The notes beneath the pieces are model-generated. The model saw only the letters and a list, made by a program, of their open reading frames with translations. It had not been told where the DNA came from and did no database searches. DNA of 64,000 bases from Salmonirosea sp038204185 (GTDB lineage Bacteria; Bacteroidota; Bacteroidia; Cytophagales; Spirosomataceae), in assembly GCA_038204185.1 (NCBI GenBank), contig JBBRDE010000001.1, positions 9,154 to 73,153 of the forward strand, given 5' to 3'. A program made the position numbers and the translations under genes. Positions 8,550 through 17,353 of the stretch are shown in pieces (within the stretch, counting starts at the first letter, position 1; every line of letters begins with the position of its first letter).

Positions 8550-9299
8550 ATGCAAGTCGAAACTAGTCACGTGCCAACCTTACCCCGTATGAAACCTGCC
8601 CCGATTGGCAACAAAGGAATCTGGGCGGCGGCCGTTGTATTGTCGTTGTGGTTCGGGTCGCTTGCCTTGCTGCTGCACTACCCTTTATCTTTTACCGATC
8701 CGCTCGTGTATCTGTTGGTGCTGGTACAAATGCACCTCTATACGGGTGTGTTCATCACGGCGCACGATGCCATTCACGGCGTGGTGGCACCCGAACGGCC
8801 CAAACTCAATCATGCCCTCGGTTGGCTGTCGGCTACGCTGTTTGCCTTCAATAATTACAAGACCCTTTCCAAAAAGCATCACCTCCATCACCAGCACTCG
8901 GGTACCTTCGATGATCCCGATTTCCATGAGGGAAATGCCAATTTCTTTCGGTGGTATTATAGTTTTCTGAAAGAGTACATTTCGTGGAGGCAGATTCTGT
9001 TCATGGCGCTCACCTATAACCTCCTGAAATTGATTTTCCCCTGGGAAAATCTGGTGGTTTTCTGGATGGTTCCCGCCATTCTGAGTACATTCCAGCTTTT
9101 CTTTTTCGGCACCTACCTACCCCACCGGGGCGAACACCACAACGCGCCCCACAACGCCCGCAGCCAGGTACTCAATCACGCCTGGGCTTTTGTGACCTGC
9201 TACTTTTTCGGCTACCACCTCGAACATCACGCCTACCCCTACCTACCCTGGTGGCGGCTCCCCAAGGCACGGGAAGCGACTTCGGGAGTTCTTGGTTAG
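8550..9299 (+). CDS. crtW: CrtW-type beta-carotene ketolase
   Basis: A 249-residue integral membrane di-iron enzyme with about four hydrophobic segments. Histidine boxes are present in order: HDAIHG (near residue 72), HHLHHQH (near 110) and GYHLEHHAYPYLPWWRLP near the C-terminus, plus FGTYLPHRGEHH. The last two patterns are distinctive for CrtW ketolases and separate them from acyl desaturases and CrtZ/CrtR hydroxylases. CrtW adds 4-keto groups to the beta-ionone rings of carotenoids, as in canthaxanthin, astaxanthin or keto-myxol-like pigments of Cytophagales. No other crt gene lies in the window, but a polyprenyl diphosphate synthase is next to it on the opposite strand. Exact product pigment is inferred. 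Confidence 0.85.
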   Translation: MQVETSHVPTLPRMKPAPIGNKGIWAAAVVLSLWFGSLALLLHYPLSFTDPLVYLLVLVQMHLYTGVFITAHDAIHGVVAPERPKLNHALGWLSATLFAFNNYKTLSKKHHLHHQHSGTFDDPDFHEGNANFFRWYYSFLKEYISWRQILFMALTYNLLKLIFPWENLVVFWMVPAILSTFQLFFFGTYLPHRGEHHNAPHNARSQVLNHAWAFVTCYFFGYHLEHHAYPYLPWWRLPKAREATSGVLG

Positions 9300-9356
9300 A
9301 AAATTTATTGGGGTTTGAAATACTTCATTGGTTCGAACAAGGTACCCCATCGAAAC

Positions 9357-10331
9357 TCATTTCGTTCGCTCGATGGTGAACTGAACGAGTTGTTCCAGGG
9401 AAGTGCGGTATACGGATTCTGGAAAGGACTGTAGTAACTGCCGGGCCTCTTCCACGTAGCGATGCATCACGCGCTGGGCATACTCAATGCCCCCGGAGCT
9501 TTTGACATACGCGATCACCTCCGAAACCTTACGCGGCTTGTGGCTTTCGTTCCGGACAATATTGATGATTCTCCGCTTTTCCAGCCAGGGAGCATGATTT
9601 AGGGCGTAGATAAGGGGTAAGGTCATTTTCTTTTCCTTAATGTCGATTCCCAGCGGCTTACCCACCTCCGCCTCGCCATAGTCGAACAGGTCGTCTTTGA
9701 TCTGAAAAGCAATGCCTACTTTTTCGCCAAAGGCGTGCATCCGCTGTACAGTGCCGGCATCGGCTCCCACCGAACTGGCACCTACTGCGCAGCATGAGGC
9801 AATGAGTGAAGCCGTTTTTTGGCGGATTATCTCGTAATAGACCTCTTCGCTAATATCCAGCCGCCGGGCTTTTTCTATTTGCAACAGTTCACCTTCGCTC
9901 AGTTCCCGCACAGCGGTGGAAACGATTTTCAGAAGGTCAAAATCCTGATTGTCAACCGATAAAAGCAATCCACGCGATAGTAGATAGTCGCCCACCAAAA
10001 CTGCAATTTTATTTTTCCATAAGGCATTGATCGAAAAAAAACCCCGGCGATAGTTGGAGTCGTCTACCACATCGTCGTGTACCAGCGTAGCGGTGTGGAG
10101 CAGTTCGATAAGCGAAGCTCCCCGATAGGTGGCTTCAGCAATGCTGCCGCATACCCCCGCGGACAAAAACACAAACATCGGCCTGAGTTGTTTTCCTTTC
10201 CGGCGGATAATATAGTTCATGATCTGATCCAGCAGCCGGACATCGCTTTTCATGGATGCCCGAAACTTGGGCTCAAAAGCCTTCATTTCGACCTGAATGG
10301 GTGCCTGAATGGCTTGAATGGAAAGGAGCAT
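9357..10331 (-). CDS. Trans-polyprenyl diphosphate synthase
   Basis: A 324-residue all-alpha prenyltransferase. The first aspartate-rich motif is DDVVDD (in LVHDDVVDD) and the second is KDDLFDY. GKQLRP near residue 45 gives the basic substrate-binding cluster. It condenses isopentenyl diphosphate units onto an allylic primer in the cytoplasm. The residues before the first motif are small, and the overall pattern looks like long-chain (C35-C40) synthases that supply menaquinone side chains; a geranylgeranyl product for carotenoids cannot be excluded. It converges with crtW (58 nt between stops), so the link is only neighbourhood. The start at ATG 10331 could be moved to the later methionine at residue 17. 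Confidence 0.87.
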   Translation of the reverse strand: MLLSIQAIQAPIQVEMKAFEPKFRASMKSDVRLLDQIMNYIIRRKGKQLRPMFVFLSAGVCGSIAEATYRGASLIELLHTATLVHDDVVDDSNYRRGFFSINALWKNKIAVLVGDYLLSRGLLLSVDNQDFDLLKIVSTAVRELSEGELLQIEKARRLDISEEVYYEIIRQKTASLIASCCAVGASSVGADAGTVQRMHAFGEKVGIAFQIKDDLFDYGEAEVGKPLGIDIKEKKMTLPLIYALNHAPWLEKRRIINIVRNESHKPRKVSEVIAYVKSSGGIEYAQRVMHRYVEEARQLLQSFPESVYRTSLEQLVQFTIERTK

Positions 10332-10660
10332 AAAGCGATACGGAAAGCCAGCCTGTACCTGGCTGGAACAGGAATGGTATTAGCGCGACGACCAGGCGGG
10401 CAACTGCCTTGGGGGCCCAAAATTGCCATAAAATCTTCTGTTTATACCTATTTACCGAGCGAAATGTTTATATAATTGGCTTGGGAAAGTTGAATTTGGA
10501 CAATGATTTTGGTAAATAGCCGTTCCACTCGGAAAAAATCGAAATCTGGAAATGTTTCGAAACCCGCGTCTGGGGGATTATCGGCTAATTCAATTTAATG
10601 TAAACTACCACCAATCCTAAACAAGACAAGTCTTCGGCCTAGAATAATGTCGCTTTACAG
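10332..10660. other. Intergenic region between divergent genes
   Basis: No coding frame, RNA gene or repeat of note is visible in these 329 bases between the divergent polyprenyl synthase and patatin genes. It must carry both promoters, but I could not pick a convincing TTG/TAnnTTTG pair on either strand. A small inverted repeat, aagac-aa-gtctt, lies at 10622-10633, about 30 nt before the patatin gene. Confidence 0.5.
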
Positions 10661-11629
10661 ATGATCAGTACAGCAGATTACCAATCGCCCGGGGCCGACC
10701 ACCAGCCAATGAAAGCATTAGTACTCGGGGGAGGATCCATGAAGGGAGCCTTTCAGGTAGGGGCCGTCAAGGCTGTTCTGGAAGACGGCTTCGAGCCGGA
10801 TATGATTTACGGTGTGTCGGTCGGTGCCCTCAATGCGACCTACCTCGTCAATGAGGCGGGGAAGCACGACTTGGAGCATGGCCGAATCAACTGGCCGGGT
10901 ATTGGTCGGGAGCTCATGACCTTCTGGATCAAGCACATCACACAGCCTCAGGACGTAGCCCTGCTGCGATCCCGTGTTTCACTAGGATTCAACACGCTGA
11001 TGAGCCGCTTCGACGGGCTGCTCGATCCATCACCCCTGCACAACCTAATCCGTCGGCATACCGATGCCTTCGTGCTGCGCAATAGTCCAGTCAGAATCAA
11101 GGTAGGGGCGGTCAATATCACCAATGGGAACATCAAGTTTGCATCGCCCGACGACGAGTTTTTCATGGATTACGTTCGCGCCAGTTCGTCGCTGCCCATG
11201 CTTATGCCGCCTGTGCCCATCGGTAGCCGCACCGACAAGTACCTCGACGGCGGACTGCGTGTGGTGGCACCCATCCATGAAGCCATTCGCGACGGAGCCA
11301 AGGAAATCGTGCTGATTGCCTGCCACGCCAGCCAGCTCTATACCCGCGAAAATTTCAATTCCCGTAATCTCATTAGCCTTATTGAGCGCGTGAAAGATGT
11401 CACGGTCAATCAGATCGTCAATAACGACATTGACTGGGCCGAAGGGTACGCTGAGCGCTCCATTTTGCGCGGTGATCCTATCAAACTTACCATCATTCGG
11501 CCCCAGGAGCCGCTGCTGCTCGATTTGCAGGGGTTTACCTCCGAGGACATTACAAGGCTTATCCTGGATGGTTATCGGGTTGGAATCGATGCCTTGAAGC
11601 GGGCCAAAGAGGTTGCCCCAAAAGTTTGA
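10661..11629 (+). CDS. Patatin-like phospholipase
   Basis: A 322-residue patatin-family acyl hydrolase. The oxyanion-hole motif GGGSMKG starts near residue 23, the nucleophile elbow GVSVG carries S53, and the catalytic aspartate is in LDGGLR near residue 190, so the Ser-Asp dyad is intact. These enzymes cleave acyl chains from phospholipids or other lipids; bacterial cytoplasmic members (RssA-like) have no signal peptide, as here. ATG 10661 leaves an extension of 16 polar residues before MKALVLGGG, so ATG 10709 is an equally good start. The gene is monocistronic and ends at a hairpin terminator. Substrate is unknown. Confidence 0.88.
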   Translation: MISTADYQSPGADHQPMKALVLGGGSMKGAFQVGAVKAVLEDGFEPDMIYGVSVGALNATYLVNEAGKHDLEHGRINWPGIGRELMTFWIKHITQPQDVALLRSRVSLGFNTLMSRFDGLLDPSPLHNLIRRHTDAFVLRNSPVRIKVGAVNITNGNIKFASPDDEFFMDYVRASSSLPMLMPPVPIGSRTDKYLDGGLRVVAPIHEAIRDGAKEIVLIACHASQLYTRENFNSRNLISLIERVKDVTVNQIVNNDIDWAEGYAERSILRGDPIKLTIIRPQEPLLLDLQGFTSEDITRLILDGYRVGIDALKRAKEVAPKV

Positions 11630-11649
11630 AAAAGTATTTATAATGTAAG

Positions 11650-11678
11650 AAAGCCCGCACCAGATGGTACGGGCTTTT
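11650..11678. terminator. Bidirectional intrinsic terminator
   Basis: The arms aaagcccg (11650-11657) and cgggcttt (11670-11677) form a hairpin flanked by A-rich sequence on the left and T-rich sequence on the right. It separates the convergent patatin (+) and TonB receptor (-) genes. Confidence 0.75.
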
Positions 11679-11705
11679 GATTTTTATTAAATTAATCTGG
11701 ACTTA

Positions 11706-14700
11706 TCAGTTGAATGTATAGCGCAAACCGATCTGGGCTTGCCATACATCACTGATACCTGCACTCTTCACGAAAGTATCTTTTAGCAGTACCGTTTTAC
11801 CATCAATCGTCTGAGTAGCCATACGATAGGTTGGAGTACCGTCGGTAGCCGTTCCGGCCGAAACAAGAGGGCGGCTGTTAACCAGGTTATCACCTACCCC
11901 CCAATCATTGTTGATCGCATTACCAACACGAAGTACGTCAGCACGCAACTGGAAGGTATTACGCTTGCCACCAATGCTAATATAAATCTCCTGAACAACA
12001 CTTAGGTCAAAAGTATGACGCCAAGGAGCAACTCCACCGTTCCGCTCGGAGTATTGACCACGAATCGAGTTAAGATAAGGGTCTTGCTTAATGAATGATT
12101 CAAGAGCGGCTGCCTGCTGCTCTGGTGAGAAAGTCTGCCCACCTGAGGTCAAGGCTACAAAACGTAGATCACTGGCTTTATTTGGAACAAAAACAAGGTC
12201 GTTATTAGAAATACCGTCTCCGTTCATATCACCGGAATACACGAAGTTGTAACGTCCCTGGTTACGACCTTCGTAGAAAAGACCAAACTGTGTAGATCCA
12301 CCAAACTTGCCACCATAGTTGAGACGGTAAGAAAGTGATGCGATGGCCCGATGCCGTTGATCATTGCCTGAATAGGAAAGGTCAGCAAAGTTGTTTCCTT
12401 TAACCGTGGGGTTGGTTTCGAAAGAACCAGAAGCGATAGAACCAGCGCCAGTAACATCTTTAGTCATACCATACGTGTAAGCACCCATTACATACAAACC
12501 TTTACGGTATGGTCTTTCCAGTTTGACGGTGTACATTGAAGTTCCCCCCAGATTGGTGTTTGTCAGGTAAATATTACGGGTCACGCTAGGATTCAAGCGG
12601 TTTGTGGCCGAAGTACCAGCGTAGCGAGGACGATTGTCTGGACCAGCAAAGGTAGTGGTACCAATATCCTTTTGGTTGATGTTGTAGTAATTCGTGACGT
12701 TTACGTTCTTATCGAGAATTACCTCTACTGTTCCAATCAGGCCACCGGGAAGTTTTTGATCAATGGCCAGGTTAGTCCGCCAGATTTGGGGAAACTTGTA
12801 ATTTTGATCCGTGGTGGCTAAATCAAACGTTGCTTTGGAAATGTCAGTGGTGGTAGGTGCGTACTTGGCTGGTTCCGTGGTAAACGGATAAAGTTTCGTA
12901 TTCTGTACGTCAAGAAATCCACTTGATACACCATTATTACCGATCTGATTAGAAATCCATACGAAGGGGGGACGGCCAGTAAATATGCCCGTTCCGCCAC
13001 GAACCTGGGTGGTCTTTTCACCCGTCACGTCCCAGTTGAAACCAAAGCGGGGTGACCAAAGAGGACGAGAATCCGGCAGATTTGCCGTATTGGTCTTTAC
13101 GGAAGAGCCATCAGGCAATCTAAAATTATAGTCTTTCGTGATGGGGTTTTCCAGAGCAGTATTACCGAAAACAGGAACATCTACGCGTAAACCAGCAGTC
13201 AGCTTTAAATTAGGTGTAGCCTGAAATTCATCCTGAATGTAGGCACCGGGGTATAATACTTGCAGCTGCTGCAAAGGAGGAGGACCGCTACCCTGTAAAG
13301 AGTAACGGTACTGAAAACGACGGGCAGTCACATCGGTAGCGCCATTAGCAGAAGCATAGAAATCTTCTTTTGAGTTGAAGACATATACTCCGTTTGCGGC
13401 TGAATAAAACGAGTTGTTGGAAGTTGTACGCTCGACGCTGATACCAGCCGTAATGGTATGCTTTCCAGCATAATAAGACAGGTTATCAATCAATTGAAAC
13501 GTTTTATAGTTCAGCAAGTTATAAGGAGTGAAAGGATCCATGCCCACTGACATATAAGTAGCCCCATTTTCCAAAATGTCAATCGTTGGAAACAGGCCCG
13601 GAGTTAAATAAGCCCGGTCTTCATTGTTGGAGGTAACACCCATTATTAAGCTGTTGGAGAGTTTACCATTAAAGGTGGAACTTAACTCACCCACTACCGA
13701 CACAATATCCTCATTCAGAATATAGCCAGCGTTTTTGAATGACATGGAGGTGGAATTGGTACGGCGGTTACCAAAGCCCGCTGAGGCACTATTGGAAATC
13801 AGGTTTTCAGAACCACCATCCAGATAAGAGAAGCGAACGTTGAATTTATGGTTGCGGTTGATGTTCCAGTCAAGGCGAGCCAGAAATTTATTACCCGTAG
13901 TGTTGAGGTTTAAATTTTCATATCCACCCGTTTCGTAGTTGAATTTACTCTTCATGAAGGTACTCAATGCATCCAAATCACTCGCCAAAACCCGAGTCAC
14001 ATTACTTCCGGTTTGTCCGCGGTTAGCTACCCAGTTATTTACATCAGCAGGATCTACCCGCTTTTCAAACTCTCCGTTCAGAAAAATAAACAGTTTATTC
14101 TTGATGATAGGTGCCCCAATCCGGAAGCCAGTAACTTTCTTGGTAAACGCCGTTGCCTTGTAATCCTGTCCGGCAGCCTTAGTTCCAACCAAACCTTCGT
14201 TGGCGAACAAATGAAACACAGAACCGGTCACCTCATTGGTACCGGAGCGGGTCACTGCGTTCACACCAGCACCCGTGAAGCCTGACTGACGTACATCGAA
14301 GGGAGCGACGTTGACCTGAACTTCTTCAAGGGCATCGAGGGATATGGGAGCCACACCAGTACGACCACCCGGCTGGCTTCCCAGTCCAAAGGTGTTGTTA
14401 AATACTGCCCCATCAACCGTAATGTTATTAAGACGATTGTCCTGACCGGCAAATGAGCCGCCATTTCCTCCCTGAGGAGTAAGACGGGTAAAATCATTAA
14501 TTGTACGACCGATCGTAGGAAGCGAATTGATGAGCTCTTTTGAGATTGTAGTAGCTGCCCCGGTCCGATCCGAGCTGAACACATCACTACGGGAGGTGGA
14601 AACAGTCACTTCATTGAGTTGAGTACCTTCGTCCAGCATAGAGAAACTCACATCCGCAGCCGTACCCAGGTTAGCAAAAATGTTTTCTTTGGATTGTTCG

Positions 14701-15023
14701 GTATAGCCTACGTACGATACCGTGACCTTATAGGGACCACCTACCCTTACCGAAGGAATGGTGTAGCGGCCCGATTCGTTGGTAACTGTACCGTACTGCG
14801 AGCCAGATGGTACGTGGGTAGCCACGATCGTGGCACCGGGCAGGCCTTCGCCTTTGTTGTCAGTTGCGCGGCCCGTAATAGCCGAAGAGGTTACCTGAGC
14901 CTGCACCTGGGCTCCCAGGAAAGTAAGGACGAAGGCGAACAGCGCGCTGTACACTGCTTTGAAAAGTAAACCTTTTCTGTTCATTGGTTTTTGGGATTTG
15001 GTTAAAGATGTTTGTTGATTCAT
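11706..15023 (-). CDS. Oar-like TonB-dependent outer membrane receptor
   Basis: A 1105-residue outer-membrane protein. A signal peptide lies within residues 1-43 (ending QVQAQ), then a carboxypeptidase-regulatory-like beta-sandwich domain (about 46-130, ITGRATDNKGEGLPGATI), a plug domain (about 135-260, with TISKELINSLPTIGRTINDF and ITVDGAVFNN), and a long beta-barrel ending in an aromatic C-terminal strand (QIGLRYTFN). This layout is that of Oar/OmpA-related TonB receptors rather than SusC, and no SusD gene is adjacent. Such proteins import or export large ligands with TonB energy; the ligand is unknown. The start could also be methionine 14 (14984), which gives a more usual signal peptide. 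Confidence 0.88.
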   Translation of the reverse strand: MNQQTSLTKSQKPMNRKGLLFKAVYSALFAFVLTFLGAQVQAQVTSSAITGRATDNKGEGLPGATIVATHVPSGSQYGTVTNESGRYTIPSVRVGGPYKVTVSYVGYTEQSKENIFANLGTAADVSFSMLDEGTQLNEVTVSTSRSDVFSSDRTGAATTISKELINSLPTIGRTINDFTRLTPQGGNGGSFAGQDNRLNNITVDGAVFNNTFGLGSQPGGRTGVAPISLDALEEVQVNVAPFDVRQSGFTGAGVNAVTRSGTNEVTGSVFHLFANEGLVGTKAAGQDYKATAFTKKVTGFRIGAPIIKNKLFIFLNGEFEKRVDPADVNNWVANRGQTGSNVTRVLASDLDALSTFMKSKFNYETGGYENLNLNTTGNKFLARLDWNINRNHKFNVRFSYLDGGSENLISNSASAGFGNRRTNSTSMSFKNAGYILNEDIVSVVGELSSTFNGKLSNSLIMGVTSNNEDRAYLTPGLFPTIDILENGATYMSVGMDPFTPYNLLNYKTFQLIDNLSYYAGKHTITAGISVERTTSNNSFYSAANGVYVFNSKEDFYASANGATDVTARRFQYRYSLQGSGPPPLQQLQVLYPGAYIQDEFQATPNLKLTAGLRVDVPVFGNTALENPITKDYNFRLPDGSSVKTNTANLPDSRPLWSPRFGFNWDVTGEKTTQVRGGTGIFTGRPPFVWISNQIGNNGVSSGFLDVQNTKLYPFTTEPAKYAPTTTDISKATFDLATTDQNYKFPQIWRTNLAIDQKLPGGLIGTVEVILDKNVNVTNYYNINQKDIGTTTFAGPDNRPRYAGTSATNRLNPSVTRNIYLTNTNLGGTSMYTVKLERPYRKGLYVMGAYTYGMTKDVTGAGSIASGSFETNPTVKGNNFADLSYSGNDQRHRAIASLSYRLNYGGKFGGSTQFGLFYEGRNQGRYNFVYSGDMNGDGISNNDLVFVPNKASDLRFVALTSGGQTFSPEQQAAALESFIKQDPYLNSIRGQYSERNGGVAPWRHTFDLSVVQEIYISIGGKRNTFQLRADVLRVGNAINNDWGVGDNLVNSRPLVSAGTATDGTPTYRMATQTIDGKTVLLKDTFVKSAGISDVWQAQIGLRYTFN

Positions 15024-15051
15024 TTTAAATGACCCTGCATTGAATTCGCCC

Positions 15052-15084
15052 GCAAAATAAGTTTAATTTTTGTTCACAAGCAAC
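15052..15084 (-). promoter_or_regulatory. Candidate promoter for the TonB receptor
   Basis: On the minus strand GTTG (15084-15081) is followed after 21 nt by TATTTTGC (15059-15052), a near match to TAnnTTTG. Transcription would begin near 15047, leaving a short leader before ATG 15023. Confidence 0.4.
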
Positions 15085-15421
15085 GAGTACTTTCCTAATA
15101 AAATACTATATTAAGTACCGTAACCCTTTGATTTATTGAAATAATACATAATTCTATCTCAATACTTCAATATTTCAAATATTAAATTATTATTAACAAA
15201 TTCGGGAGTATGTTATTCCTATCCATTGAACTTTTTGGTTTAAAAAAGGTTTTCAGAAGGAGTTTTTGGCTTCCACAAAATTGAATTTTGCCTCTCGATT
15301 CATTGGTATTATAATATTTCCTCAAGCCAGTGCTACACAATCCCCTACCTTTGACAACTCAGAAAAATCATACCAGCCGTCCGCTGAAACTCTCTCATCA
15401 TTCATCCTTCCTCATTTCTCC
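15085..15421. other. AT-rich intergenic region upstream of selD
   Basis: This stretch has A/T-rich runs and no supportable gene. An open frame with a TTG start at 15266 runs into selD but encodes a low-complexity leader absent from SelD proteins. A perfect -7 element TACCTTTG lies at 15346-15353, about 70 nt upstream of the selD ATG, without a TTG element at the right distance. Confidence 0.5.
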
Positions 15422-16489
15422 ATGAATACACTTGCAGACACTGTTCTATTAACCCAATACAGCCACGGCGCGGGCTGCGGCTGTAAGATTTCCCCGCAGA
15501 TTCTCGACAAAATCCTGTACGGCAACGACTCCTCCGCTACGTTTCCGGGAATTCCGGCTTTTGATATGTCTACCCTATTGGTCGGCAACAACTCCCGCGA
15601 CGATGCCGCTGTCATAGACCTTGGTAATGGAGACGCCATCATCAGTACCACCGATTTTTTCATGCCCATTGTGGACGACGCCTACGATTTTGGCCGAATT
15701 GCCTCGGCTAATGCTATTTCCGACGTGTACGCTATGGGCGGGCAACCCCTCATGGCCATTGCTATTCTGGGCTGGCCTATCGACAAGCTGGCTCCCGAAA
15801 TAGCCGGACGGGTGATCGAGGGTAGCCGGGCGATTTGCGCCGAGGCGGGTATTCCCCTGGCGGGCGGCCACAGTATCGACAGCCCCGAGCCGATTTTCGG
15901 CCTGGCCGTGACGGGCCGCGTGGCCGTGCAGCACCTCAAGCGCAACGATACCGCTACCGAAGGTAACATCTTGTATCTGACCAAAAAGCTTGGTGTGGGA
16001 ATCCTGACTACCGCCCAAAAGAAGGGGATTCTCCGCCCCGAGCACGCCCACCTCGCCCCCGACCAAATGCGACAACTCAACAAGGTAGGGGTAGCATTGG
16101 GCGCGCTGGAATCAGTCAAAGCCCTCACGGACGTAACGGGCTTCGGCCTGCTCGGCCACCTCATCGAAATGGCTCAGGGCAGTGGTTTGAGTGCGGAGAT
16201 TGATTTTGACAAAGTACCTAGGCTACCTTTTATTGAAGATTACCTGGCTCAGAAATCGTTTCCCGGTGGTACCGTGCGGAATTGGCAAAGCTACGGCCAC
16301 AAGGTATCCGACCTCACCGAAACCCAACGCTACATCCTGGCTGACCCCCAAACGAGCGGCGGCCTGTTGATCGCCGTGACGCCCGAAGGCCAACACGATG
16401 TCGAGAACATCCTGCGCACCTTCAATATAGAAGCCGAGCCCATCGGCAGGATGGTGGAGAAGCGAGAAAAAGTGGTTTATTTGGGCTAA
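15422..16489 (+). CDS. selD: Selenide, water dikinase
   Basis: A 355-residue enzyme that makes monoselenophosphate from selenide and ATP, the selenium donor for selenocysteine or 2-selenouridine in tRNA. ATG 15422 is chosen because the conserved N-terminus (LTQYSHGAGCGCKISP) starts 10 residues later. The catalytic cysteine is C19 and the essential lysine K22, matching E. coli C17 and K20; it is a Cys, not Sec, enzyme. The glycine-rich ATP-binding loop and AGGHSIDSPEP metal-binding segment are intact. No selA, selB, selC or mnmH is seen in the window. An alpha/beta hydrolase gene follows after 70 nt and may be co-transcribed. Confidence 0.95.
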   Translation: MNTLADTVLLTQYSHGAGCGCKISPQILDKILYGNDSSATFPGIPAFDMSTLLVGNNSRDDAAVIDLGNGDAIISTTDFFMPIVDDAYDFGRIASANAISDVYAMGGQPLMAIAILGWPIDKLAPEIAGRVIEGSRAICAEAGIPLAGGHSIDSPEPIFGLAVTGRVAVQHLKRNDTATEGNILYLTKKLGVGILTTAQKKGILRPEHAHLAPDQMRQLNKVGVALGALESVKALTDVTGFGLLGHLIEMAQGSGLSAEIDFDKVPRLPFIEDYLAQKSFPGGTVRNWQSYGHKVSDLTETQRYILADPQTSGGLLIAVTPEGQHDVENILRTFNIEAEPIGRMVEKREKVVYLG

Positions 16490-16559
16490 CAGCAGTCGTC
16501 GATCAGAAATCGACTATACCATTTTGCATAAAATCCGAGATATTATAAACCCACTTTTT

Positions 16560-17336
16560 ATGAAACTGAATTATAAAAAAGTAGGGGAAGGCGGTCAGCC
16601 GATGATAATCCTCCACGGCGTATTCGGTTCACTTGACAATTGGGCTACAGTAACCAAAGCCATTGCCGACGCGGGCTATGCCGTATACCTGGTCGATCAG
16701 CGCAACCACGGCCGCTCGCCCCATTCAGATGAATTTACGTACGAGTCAATGGCGGCCGATTTAGCGGAGTTTATAGAAGACCATGCGCTGGAAATTCCGA
16801 TTTTAGTTGGCCATTCCATGGGTGGAAAAACCGTGATGCAGTACGCCGAAACCTACCCCGGCACCTACGATAAACTGGTAATCGTGGACATTGGCCCCAA
16901 GTCGTACCCGCCCCACCACCAGGAACTGATCGCAGGACTTGGTGCTTTACCCCTGGGCGAAATCGAAGATCGCCAACACGCCGATAAGCTTTTCAGCGTC
17001 CACGAGCCAAATCTGGGTGTTCGGCAGTTTTTACTCAAAAACCTGTACCGCACCGATACTGGAGGGTACGACTGGCGTTTTAATTTACCCATAATCACTG
17101 AATTGCAAGCTAATGTAGGCCAGGAGATTACCAAGCAGCGCGTCGTGACCGAGCCTACACTTTTTATCAAAGGTGCACTTTCGGGGTATGTCAAGGATCA
17201 GGATTGGCAAGCCATTCAGGAAATGTTTCCCAATGCTGAACTCATGACCATCCCCAGATCCGGGCACTGGGTTCACGCCGAACAGCCGAAATTGTTTGTG
17301 GAAACACTAATAAAATTTCTATCCGAAAAAAGCTGA
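16560..17336 (+). CDS. Alpha/beta fold hydrolase (YbfF/ABHD11-like)
   Basis: A 258-residue cytoplasmic esterase-type hydrolase. ATG 16560 is preferred over an upstream ATG at 16524 because MKLNYKKVGEG begins the fold. The oxyanion region is LHGVFGSLDNW, DQRNHGRSPHS is the strand-4 turn, the nucleophile is S86 in GHSMGG, and the catalytic histidine is in SGHWVHAEQP near the C-terminus. The G-S-x-D-N-W and D-x-R-N-H-G-x-S patterns are those of the YbfF/ABHD11 group, which hydrolyse acyl esters or thioesters. It is probably in one transcript with selD, although no functional link is known. Confidence 0.88.
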   Translation: MKLNYKKVGEGGQPMIILHGVFGSLDNWATVTKAIADAGYAVYLVDQRNHGRSPHSDEFTYESMAADLAEFIEDHALEIPILVGHSMGGKTVMQYAETYPGTYDKLVIVDIGPKSYPPHHQELIAGLGALPLGEIEDRQHADKLFSVHEPNLGVRQFLLKNLYRTDTGGYDWRFNLPIITELQANVGQEITKQRVVTEPTLFIKGALSGYVKDQDWQAIQEMFPNAELMTIPRSGHWVHAEQPKLFVETLIKFLSEKS

Positions 17337-17353
17337 TAGCCTTCAAAAGGCTG

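Noticed and set aside
10622..10633. Small inverted repeat aagac-aa-gtctt before the patatin gene
   Set aside because: Five-bp arms are too short to separate from chance and there is no promoter alignment.
14500..15023. SusC rather than Oar identity for the TonB receptor
   Set aside because: No SusD gene follows, and the barrel and C-terminal pattern fit Oar-type receptors better.
15266..15421. N-terminal extension of SelD from a TTG start
   Set aside because: The 52 extra residues are not similar to SelD and the conserved start follows ATG 15422 directly.
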